From contig SGPL01000615.1 in the NCBI GenBank assembly GCA_004802705.1, positions 1 through 18,501 on the forward strand: a stretch of 18,501 bases of DNA, written 5' to 3'. Source of the stretch: Bondarzewia mesenterica (lineage: Eukaryota; Basidiomycota; Agaricomycetes; Russulales; Bondarzewiaceae). A model generated the notes under the pieces. It saw only the letters and a program-made list of their open reading frames with translations. It had not been told where the DNA came from and did not search any database. Made by a program: the position numbers and the translations under genes. Each line of letters begins with the position of its first letter. Within the stretch, counting starts at the first letter, position 1. Of this stretch, positions 10,167 to 18,059 are shown in pieces.

Positions 10167-10960
10167 CGTTACCTCGTTGAAATTCGTGATTGGGCGTCAA
10201 AACAAAGTTGCGTTCAATATCGTCGGTGAGACTTTGAGCTTGAGATATCGTCGAAAGGCCACGCGTTTAGGAACGGGGAGATATGCGTGCGAATCAATTG
10301 CCGAAGCTGGCCTACTTCAATCTCCGTGAACAGGACCAAGGAGGCCCGTTATAGAAGGCAAGAACGAAACGCGACGAGGCGCACAGTGCATGCAGGTTGT
10401 AGGGTGGCTGTAGAACACCTACCAAACCAATCCCAAAGTTTTCACGACTTGCCACTATCCGGCTTAGACACCTGGTATCAAAACAACAATATATATATAA
10501 AAAGAGAAGTAAGTAATGTAGGAGGGCTGGAGATACACCAAGCGCGGAGTGGGCAGAGCAGAGCAGGAGTGAGCGAGTAGAGAATGAGATAGGTATACAC
10601 GGCATGAGATCAAAGAGTGTCGGGGACAGGGAGATGAAGGAGCGTACTGCGGTGCACCTGGAGCAGCGAAATCAGGAAGTGTAAGGAGCGATTGGCGCCA
10701 GATAGAGGGATTGACAATTGAGGGGAACAGACGGAGATATACCGGAGACCGACGTTGAGGAGGAGGAGAAGATATGTATGGAACACCGAAACATGCATGG
10801 GATGATGGATATAATCGAAGCAGCCGAGAACGAAAAACGAAAAACAAAGAAGAGAAACAAGAGATCCACATATACCGAAAAGCAACCTGTTTGCGGTCAC
10901 GGGTCCGTTAGACTCCCTTCACCTCGATCAAATGTCAGACGAACGTACCAAAGAAATCTA
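10167..10960. other. Intergenic region, F-box promoter and 3' flank of membrane-protein gene
   Basis: This 794-bp stretch is upstream of the F-box gene and downstream of the next minus-strand gene. Open frames on both strands have no recognisable motifs or splice support. I see no RNA gene. Confidence 0.5.
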
Positions 10961-12775
10961 TCACGATTCGTCGTCCTCCTCGCTCAACACCTCATTCTCC
11001 TTACCATGCCGTCCAGCAGGCACACTCCGTCTCTTCCCCTTCCCCTTCCCCAAGCCCAGACTCAACAGATCCGACACACTCCGCTTGAGCGAAGCCCGCC
11101 TGCTCGCCAAGCTTCCGCCCATACTCAAACTCAGATGGCCGTGCGACGACGCAAATTCAAGCGACTTTCCTCTCCTCCCACCCACCTCTCCAAACTCCCC
11201 CTCGATCCCGTTCCCCTCGAATGGGCTCGAGAACGCCGGAGGAGACAGCGGGACGAACGAGTCCGAGCCCGCCTTGGCTTTGCCCTTCCGCAGCGTCTGG
11301 GCACGCGAGGCGGACGGCGAGGGCATGGCGATGAGCACCGCGAGCTGGACGGGCTCCGGTGGTTCTTGTTCCGGCGCAGGCGCCACATCCTGCAGTTCGA
11401 CCTCCGAATGCGCTGGCGACGGCGACGGCGACGGCGGTTCACGCGCGGACAGAGGCGGATCCGAATGTCGCCATCGGAAAAACCCAGGGATCGCAAAGTC
11501 GATCCACCTCCGACGCGCGTTCGAATTCAGAAACGACGCGGGGGCGGACAAGAAACACCTCCCGCTATTATTGTTCTCGGGCGCGTTCACGAGCATCGCA
11601 GACACGGGCTGGTGCGTGCACGTCCAGTCCCCGATCTCAGCGCGGTTCGTTCGGGAGAAAGAAAAAAGACGACAGCAGACGCACCGTGATCCCCTGCCAC
11701 CCGCGCGCGCCCTCCCATTCTGCTTCCACCTGGAGCACCACCTCGTGCATCCGCGGTTTCGCACCGACGAAAAACCCATCGTGACCGGGCGCGAACGCGG
11801 GCGGGACATACGTCCCGTTCGCGATGGCCGCGAGGATCTCGGCGCGGTGACGGCGTCGGAGGATCATGGACCTCAGCACGATGGTCCCGGACACGGCGAG
11901 CAGGAGGACGAGGGTGGCTGTGCGGAAGAGCGGGCGGGTCAGTTGCGCGGACGCGGTGAAATATAGTTGAATGGGTAAAAATGCATCGCCGATTTGAAAT
12001 GGACGGAAAGCAAGCTAGGAGAAAAAAGTGAAAGAGAGAAAGAGATCGTTTGGACGGCTGGAGCGCCAGCCGGATCGAGGCAACATGCGAGGGGACTGCA
12101 TGAGTCCGAGCGTCGTGAAGAGCGGAAGCGTCCCGCGTGATCTGGAAAGTGCTTCGAAACCGAGGATCAAGCCCAGATCAAGTTCATGTATCACGAACAG
12201 TTTCAGAAAATCTCCGGTACGCATTCCTCTTCAGAGGACACTGCGATCACACCCGAGACAATGCTACGATTTCGTCTCGTATGTGCTCAAGAGGATGAAA
12301 AAAATAAACGGGCAATATAGAATTCGACTTTTTTTTCGCATAGACAGCACCGAGAAGACGTACCGAGGAACGTATACACTACTCCATACACGACCCATCC
12401 ATCCCCCACATCACAACGCACAGAATCCCACCCAAAAAACAAACCCAAAAAAAATTCCCATCGTCAGCACGCAACCCAGCATCTCTCGAGAACGAACAGA
12501 TCAGACGACGCACGATACAAAGAAGACGACGAGCCCCCATCCGAGTCCGCGCTCGACTGTCCCCCTCCTCCACCACCACCGCTCCCACCGCCCGAATCAG
12601 GCGTGGAACTGGACAGCGGCGGCGTGCTGAAGCTGGACCCCGCATTCGCATTCGACGAAGCAGGAAGGAAAGGGGAAGGGAAAGGCGTGAGCGACTCCGA
12701 GGCAGAAAAGCCGGATCCTGTGCGGCTCGCCGGGGGGGTCGTGGTGCCAGTGGATTGTGGAGTGGTCGACGACAT
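10961..12775 (-). CDS. Single-pass membrane protein with Ser/Gly-rich N-terminus
   Basis: I do not recognise a named family. Certain exons on the minus strand are 12514-12775 (87 codons plus one base), 11685-11917 and 10961-11635. The intron between the last two is 49 bp (GTGCGT...CTGAG) and in phase. The N-terminus is very rich in Ser, Thr, Pro and Gly, with a run of Gly, and no signal peptide. A hydrophobic helix (TLVLLLAVSGTIVLRSMIL) is followed by a basic stop-transfer stretch RRRHR, and the C-terminal part ends in a Ser/Arg-rich, then acidic tail. A short conserved-looking hydrophobic stretch VQLAVLIAMPSP sits mid-tail. The interval 11918-12513 is unresolved. Its 3' end has a good branch site (CTGAC) and pyrimidine tract, and joining it directly keeps frame, but 596 bp is about ten times the usual intron here, so one or more small exons are probably missed. 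Confidence 0.68.
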
Positions 12776-12897
12776 TGACGGTGAGTGGCTCGATTATTTA
12801 TGTATGGGTATAGATAGGTAACATCCGAATCGTCCGTTGCGTCGATGGAAATTCGTCGATATTCGATATCGTGTCGGATTCTCGAGCACCACGCGGC

Positions 12898-12930
12898 GGG
12901 GGGGTGAGGGAGGGGGGGAAGGAAGGGGGG
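12898..12930 (+). other. G-rich tract, possible G-quadruplex
   Basis: Four G-runs of 7, 3, 7 and 6 bases lie within 33 bp on the plus strand. This is the template strand of the minus-strand membrane-protein gene, about 125-155 bp before its ATG, so its transcript leader would be C-rich there. Folding is inferred from composition only. Confidence 0.4.
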
Positions 12931-13006
12931 TGAACGGACGTCGTGGCACGGTCGAGGGAAGGAGCTGGGAAGCGTCGTTGTTAAAGGACCAAGCACGGCG
13001 TGATCG

Positions 13007-13015
13007 CTATTTATA
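13007..13015 (-). promoter_or_regulatory. TATA box of the membrane-protein gene
   Basis: TATAAATAG on the minus strand, about 230 bp before the ATG at 12775, matches the TATA consensus well. It would imply a leader of roughly 200 nt that includes the C-rich tract. Assignment rests on sequence and position. Confidence 0.45.
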
Positions 13016-13998
13016 ACCTCGAGCTTTACCCACCCTCCTCACTGACTCATCCCACGCGTGTCAACCGCACATCCCCGACTCCCTTTTTTTTCCCTGTGCA
13101 GTGTGCTCAAGCCTCAGTACTCCCATCGCACTCGCATCGCGTTCTGTCGCGATCACAAAGACGAGATGATGAGATGCTACGCGGACACCTTTCCTCAGGG
13201 CCTCGCCACGCCCAACGCCCAACGCCGAGACGCGAGGCCCCGTTCAAGAATCAAAATCAAATGCCTCCGAACCACTCGGCTCCACCGCCCGATAAGGCAG
13301 GTGAGTATGTTCAAACGGACCCCAGGACGCCTGCGCACGGCAGCAGAGCCTAACACAAGTCCCCGCTGCGCTGATCCCTCAGCTCGATTCATGTTTCCCT
13401 CGCCCACGCCCACACTGATCCACTGATCTATATCTATTTATCTAACGAGCCCAAGTCCGACGACATCGTCGCTGTCGGCCTCCGAGCGATGTCCGACCCA
13501 TCTCCAGCGTCTATTTTGGTACATACACTGAGAATCTGGCTCGACGACGGTCCGCACGCTCGCGTGCACTCGCGTCAGAGTGAGTTGTACGCCATCAGAC
13601 AAGATGTGATGCACATCGACAGGCTGTGACGGATCAGGTGCGGAATCTCAGGCTGTCACCACGACACACACGCACACTTGCCGTCTACAGTACAATGATT
13701 ATGGCCAACAGAGCCGGGATTCCAGAAGAGAGAAACTAGATATCAAAGCGCGCGTGAGCACGACGCCCTCGAGGGCCCGCCGGAACATAATGCGTGACCC
13801 GACCACCGTGTGACGCGCCCACTCGACTCAATAGGACGTAGAACCACAGCCACGACGACGACGTGAAAGTCAATCGCCTCGGCCCTTGGACGACAAAATC
13901 CAACGGAAAAAAAAAAAATCTAATCGCAATCGCATTCTCACAACAACAACAAAAAGCACGGCAAATACAACTCGAATAATCAGTCGCACACCCGCACC

Positions 13999-14086
13999 TC
14001 ACGCGCTCTTCGCGGCGTCCCGCTCCGCCTTCTCCCTAGCAACCTGCTCCAGCTCGGCGAACATCCCACTCTTCATGCACATCTTC
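13999..14086 (-). pseudogene. Orphan terminal exon of an unidentified gene
   Basis: On the minus strand a clear acceptor (AATATTTTCAG) at 14087 opens a frame of 28 codons ending in TGA at 13999. It reads KMCMKSGMFAELEQVAREKA and ends in Ala/Lys/Ser, an amphipathic charged helix with the GC-rich codon use of real genes here, entered one base short of a full codon. Upstream of the acceptor the sequence passes within about 30 bp into the minisatellite, and I find no matching exon up to 18501. Either the gene has an intron holding the repeat block and continues beyond it, or the repeat DNA has cut it off. I do not recognise the protein. Confidence 0.45.
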
Positions 14087-14115
14087 CTGAAAATATTAAG
14101 GCCAACTATCTAAAA

Positions 14116-14580
14116 TGCTGCTCGCTGAAATGACCCCCTGAGTAAAATGCTGAGCTCAATCATCTTAGATGGCCCTATCAATAATATAAGTCATGTTCTC
14201 AAGATGCTGAGCTCAGCTGTCTCTAATGATCACTAATGCATTTGTCAATAATTTTCATTTTGCTGGGCCCAGCCATCTGAGATGACCCTTTATGCTATTT
14301 TGCATTTTGCTAAGCCCAGCTGTCTCAAAGGGTCATCAAGGACCCTCCACACTATTTTGCATTTTGCTGGGCCTAGCCATCTCAGATGGTCATAGATAAC
14401 CCCCTACGGTATTTTGCATTCTGCTAAGCCTAGCTGTCTCAGACAGTCACTGATGACCCCCCATGATATTTTTCATTTTGCTGGGCCCACCCATCTTAGA
14501 TGGTCATTGAGGACCCCCCATGCTATTTTTCATTTTGCTGGGCCCACTCATTTCAGATGGTCACTGAGGACCCCCCCATG
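14116..14580. repeat. 57-bp minisatellite, left block (about 9 copies)
   Basis: The marker TGCT recurs at 14116, 14149, 14205, 14261, 14308, 14365, 14422, 14479 and 14536. The last four intervals are exactly 57 bp; the outer copies are degenerate and vary in length. Each unit holds ATTTTTCATTTTGCTGGGCC, then a palindromic CATCTCAGATG core, then GGACCCCCC. Copies alternate between two subtypes (TGGGCC with CCATCT, and TAAGCC with CTGTCT) from 14205 to 14479. Confidence 0.9.
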
Positions 14581-15532
14581 CATCAGAAAAAATACAACCT
14601 GTAAATAACATATAATAATAACTCATAACAATTAATGCTAGAATCTCTGTTATTAGTTATCCCCCCTTGATAACCGATGAGTTATTACTTGATAATCCAT
14701 TGCCAATAAAGCATGGCTCTAATATTAATGCAACGTTAAAATTAATTCCGACTTTTTTCCCTTTTTTTATGTACATTTTTTATATCTACTTGCTATCGAT
14801 GGCTACTGTCATTTCTCATGCATTAATCATATGCATATTATACATCATCAGAAAACTATTAATGAAAAGAGTTCAGATTTGATATTTCTAATTAAAAACT
14901 GCTTTAATTTAACCAATAAATGCAGAAACTTCATTAAATGCTGTATGTGGTAAGAACTGCTTTTATAACAGTTGATCAACTGTAAAGTTTTTTGTGTATT
15001 GCTCAATATTATTCTACATTAGCTTTATTTATTAAGATTTTGCTTATAATTAGCTTCAGTTAATCATGTATAATCAATATCAATTATGCAATTAACTTTA
15101 ATTAGTGATGCTCATGCTCTATCTATCATGCTCAGTTATTGTCAATTGTGCAATTAGCTTCAATTAATTATACAATAAGCTTTATTTGATTATGCTTATG
15201 CTCAGTGATAGTTGATTAGTTAAAATTATGAAAGTTATAAAATAATTTTAAAACATGCTTAGAGTGAGGTTGTGTATATCATCATTTTAAACTAATGTTA
15301 ATATTTATATTGCTTATAAATGATATTTATATAAGTTTTATATCAAAAAATCACATTTTAACTTAAAATAATCTTCCATCATTCATTGATTATATGGTAA
15401 AAAAAAATAAACTTCAATTACATACTAATTAGATCAAATTACAATTTAAAAAATTTGTGTAAGCAAAAATTACAATGATTACAACAATTATATATAATTA
15501 CATGTTATTTGCATGTTAGAGTTTTCCTGATG
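14581..15532. mobile_element. 952-bp AT-rich insertion inside the minisatellite
   Basis: The segment starts CATCAG and ends CTGATG; the two ends are imperfect inverted repeats (14 of 18 bases). ATG lies directly outside on both sides (14578-14580 and 15533-15535). Removing the segment with one ATG rejoins the 57-bp unit, the junction differing from the consensus by one base. It is very AT-rich, has no ORF above 71 codons and no poly-A tail of the retroposon kind. A 3-bp target duplication with short TIRs fits several DNA-transposon superfamilies (CACTA, PIF/Harbinger); the tips are not CACTA, so I leave it unassigned. Confidence 0.7.
15021..15215. repeat. Degenerate subrepeats within the insertion
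   Basis: Variants of CAATTRTGCAATTARCTT start at 15081 and 15143, 62 bp apart, and a partial copy (AATTAGCTTCAGTTAAT) starts at 15048. AGCTTTATTT also occurs at 15021 and 15179, and ATGCTCA recurs several times. This is an internal repeat array of the inserted segment. Confidence 0.5.
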
Positions 15533-15850
15533 ATGTTATTTTTCATTTTGCTGGGCCCACTCATCTCTGATGGCCACTGAGGACCCCTTACAATATTTTT
15601 CATTTTGCCAGGCCCACTCATCTCAGATGGTTACCGAGGATCCCTCACGCTATTTTTCATTTTGCCAGGCCCACTCATCTCAGATGGTCGCTAAGGACCC
15701 CCTATGCTATTTTTCATTCTGCTCAGCCCACCCATTTTAGATGATCACTGAGGACCCCCTATGCTATTTTTTATTTTGCTGGGCCCACCTATCTCAGATG
15801 GTTGCCAATAACCCCCATACTATTCTTTACCTTGCTGGGCCCAACAGTCT
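15533..15850. repeat. 57-bp minisatellite, right block (about 6 copies)
   Basis: The marker TGCT/TGCC recurs at 15549, 15606, 15663, 15720, 15777 and 15833, with intervals 57, 57, 57, 57 and 56. Orientation is the same as in the left block. All copies are of the GGCCCA/CATCTCAGATG subtype, and the last one degenerates into unique sequence that still holds isolated TTGGGCC motifs to about 15920. Confidence 0.9.
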
Positions 15851-16331
15851 CAAACCAACTCACTAAAATGTTGGGCCAATCATATAAAACCTTGATGAGA
15901 TACTGGTTGGGCCCAGGTTCACTGGATAGTCTCAGTTGGTGAGAATGCATATTCAACTAGTCCATCTTAAACTATATCAAGGGACTGAATAATGTGCCAT
16001 GTGACTAACAGCGATCAATGCTGAGCATCGCAAGGTTCAATGAGGGGGATGGGTAATGTGTGAATGTAAGGATAAACATGGTGATATACTACCACAGCAG
16101 TCGTAGTATCGATCTCTGACTTGTAATAGAGATGAGAGCATGTAGAGCTATTAGTAAAGTGATTGTCAAAAAAATGTCTAGCATGCACTATCACATGCTC
16201 TCAGAGCCCGCGAGCAACTACTGCCAGAACTCATGCTACTAGCCAAGCAAGGGTTAGCCTAAGCATTTTAAGGACAATAAAAAATATATATCCTCATGCA
16301 CGCTCTTCATGCATGGAGAACTGTAACACGG
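15851..16331. other. AT-rich non-coding stretch
   Basis: No gene, RNA gene or clear repeat boundary is visible. A possible solo-LTR beginning TGTG near 16060 was considered, but no target duplication could be found. Confidence 0.4.
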
Positions 16332-16487
16332 TTATAGATAGTGAAAAAGACTCTTTTTGAGCTTTGTCTTCTTCTCCTTCTCTCTCTGCTTGCATTTCTT
16401 TTGCATCAAAGGGTTTTGACCTTCCACCCTATTCTCATCCTTATTCTCATCCTCATCAGTGCTAGGAAGATTCTTGAACAACAACAT
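16332..16487 (-). pseudogene. Short charged ORF, probable gene relic
   Basis: A 51-codon frame with an acidic run (STDEDENKDENR) followed by a strongly basic run (KKCKQREKEKKTKLKK). Such acidic-then-basic ends occur at the C-termini of many proteins, so it may be the tail of a decayed gene. No function can be assigned, and no splice site upstream ties it to the neighbouring relic. Confidence 0.25.
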
Positions 16488-16514
16488 GGTTGAGTTGAGG
16501 ACGTGCCAGGTGAG

Positions 16515-16535
16515 AGCAATGTGGCACTATCAATA
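16515..16535 (+). repeat. 21-bp direct repeat, left copy
   Basis: It begins AGCAATGTGGCACT and matches 17801-17821 at 20 of 21 bases. It directly abuts the left inverted repeat. Confidence 0.75.
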
Positions 16536-16649
16536 ACTGAACGCTATTGCCCCACCAAGTTGGAACGCAAAAGACTATTATATAAGTGGGTCACGTTCCG
16601 TGGACCTGCACTCGACAGACTTTACTGTCTCGCACAATTCTGATGCAGG
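16536..16649 (+). repeat. 114-bp inverted repeat, left arm
   Basis: It aligns without gaps to the reverse complement of 17687-17800. I count 15 mismatches over the inner 109 bp (about 86% identity); the outer five bases match. In plus sense it still encodes NAIAPPSWNAKD and STDFTVSHNSDAG, the same peptide stretch as the right arm on the minus strand. Confidence 0.82.
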
Positions 16650-17686
16650 GAGTAGCAGAGTGAGAGACAGATTATTTAGTATGTATATCTGGAATTATCT
16701 ATGCCATGTGAATACACGAAAACAACATAGCAATAAGTAAGAAAATGCCTGCAAAAGAGGAGAGAAGGTTGTTCATGAAATAGCACAAATGATATGAATT
16801 TTCGAAGGCTATCGAGACACTATCACTTCGATGAAAGAGCCTGGTGCTCCACCATCTGACACAATGGAGGCCTGATTAACATCTTGAACAAGGAGATAAC
16901 ATCTCCGCTGGTGTTTTAGGTGCTGAAGCTGTGCATTTAAAGCAGATTCTGATGCGAGAGTTGGGAGCAAATTGATCTCCATGCCCTCCTCAAGCATCCT
17001 TGTATGCAATCTGAGAGTGTATCTATTCACTTCATTCTGAGATCCCCAGAATATATCCTGGTGGATAAACTGAGCATAACGCGATGGAAAAACATGGCTC
17101 ACCTCCTCTTCATCGCTTTCAAGGTCTGAATTTTCATTAGCAGGTGACTATTCCCTACGTGTTTGAGTCCCCAAAATATCAGCTGCACTGCCCATAGCAG
17201 GCAAGCCTACAGTGTGTTGGCTACCAGCACCATAAAAAATGTCATTACCTATGGCCACATGGTCATCGCCATTCGTGGTAGAGCTGTTGGCCTGCACAGG
17301 GTGCAGGTGACCAGAATTGGGGTCATTTGCACCTAAGTCAGGATAGCGGTAGATTGGAGTGGTGTGATGATGGATGAATTGGTACCAGAAATGCATGGGG
17401 GGAGGTGCACAAGCATGAACAAGGTGCTTATATAGATGGTGCATATTGAATTTTTGTGCACTGCAGTTGCATGTCCATGCGGTAATGCTCATTTTATACT
17501 CGCGACCACTGCACGGTACCTTCAGCAACTTCTCATAAGCCCGCTTGACGTATTTCTGGTGTGTCGAAAGCTTCCTCGAGTGTCCTACCTGATAATCATC
17601 CTTGAGGAGTTCAGCGCGATATAGATATAAAGGTAAAAGATGCGCACACTCCGTTGATCAAAGCAGCCAGCCATGTGATCATATTG

Positions 17687-17800
17687 CCTGCATCAGAATT
17701 GTGCGAGACGGTAAAGTCCGTCGAGCCCCAGTCCACAAAATATGACTCGCTTATATAATGGTCTTTTGCATTCCAACTTGGTGGGGCAATAGCATTCAGT
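17687..17800 (-). repeat. 114-bp inverted repeat, right arm
   Basis: This is the partner of 16536-16649 in opposite orientation, 1,037 bp away. On the minus strand it carries coding sequence of the SWIM-like relic. Most differences from the left arm are transitions, many at CpG sites. Confidence 0.82.
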
Positions 17801-17821
17801 AGCAATGTGGCACTGTCAATA
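17801..17821 (+). repeat. 21-bp direct repeat, right copy
   Basis: It matches 16515-16535 with one A/G difference and directly abuts the right inverted repeat. If the next five bases are included (RCTGA), the match is 24 of 26. Confidence 0.75.
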
Positions 17822-18059
17822 GCTGATTGAAAAAGTCAACACGAAGGGCGAATGATCGCGCAAGTGAGAGGTAATCACTTGATGTGTAGTTATTGATATA
17901 CAGCTGTGATGCGGGGTTAGTTGTGCCTATGAATGAGCCCATCATCATGGTGAGCACAGGCAAAAGACGAGTGTAGATAACTCATTGAAGTTGAACTCAA
18001 GTCAACTAGTTGCTTGACTTACCGATAAAGAGGGATACCGGTCCACTGATGAAGGAACA

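Larger units (their letters stand above)
12776..13998. other. Long non-coding stretch upstream of the membrane-protein gene
   Basis: This 1.2-kb region holds the promoter and leader of the membrane-protein gene and probably the 3' untranslated region of the terminal exon at 13999-14086. The only coding hint is a 27-codon spliced ORF at 13261-13426 (reported as a weak finding). Simple tracts include an A-run near 13907 and a TCTATATCTATTTATC stretch near 13427. Confidence 0.45.
16809..18059 (-). pseudogene. Relic of a SWIM-zinc-finger-like gene (transposon-type)
   Basis: Read on the minus strand, a broken coding sequence runs from a possible exon at 18059-18023 (SFISGPVSLFI), across a 42-bp intron (17981-18022, GTAAGT...ATGAG), into LLPVLTMMMGSF and DYLSLARSFALRVDFF, then NAIAPPSWNAKD. 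The central part has a SWIM-like motif, TWTCNCSAQKF followed by YKHLVHA, then TTPIYRYPDL, and the tail runs through EGMEINLLPTLASES to a stop at 16809. SWIM fingers (CxC...CxH) occur in MULE-type transposases. Defects: frame shifts between 17834 and 17790 and near 17640, an in-frame TAG at 17148-17150, and Tyr (codon 17430-17432) where the third SWIM Cys is expected. Whether 17801-18059 and the part inside the inverted repeats were one gene is not settled. Confidence 0.55.

Noticed and set aside
10718..11966. Long plus-strand open frames (over 300 codons)
   Set aside because: They are antisense to the GC-rich exons of the membrane-protein gene, are rich in Arg and low complexity, and lack splice logic.
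14667..14882. 71-codon frame inside the AT-rich insertion
   Set aside because: Composition is that of random AT-rich DNA, with no motif and no similarity to a transposase that I can see.
14116..15850. CRISPR-like array
   Set aside because: Units are contiguous 57-bp tandem repeats without unique spacers, in a eukaryotic context.
16055..16330. Solo LTR beginning TGTG and ending near AACTGTAACA
   Set aside because: No 5-bp target duplication, no second LTR and no primer-binding site could be found.
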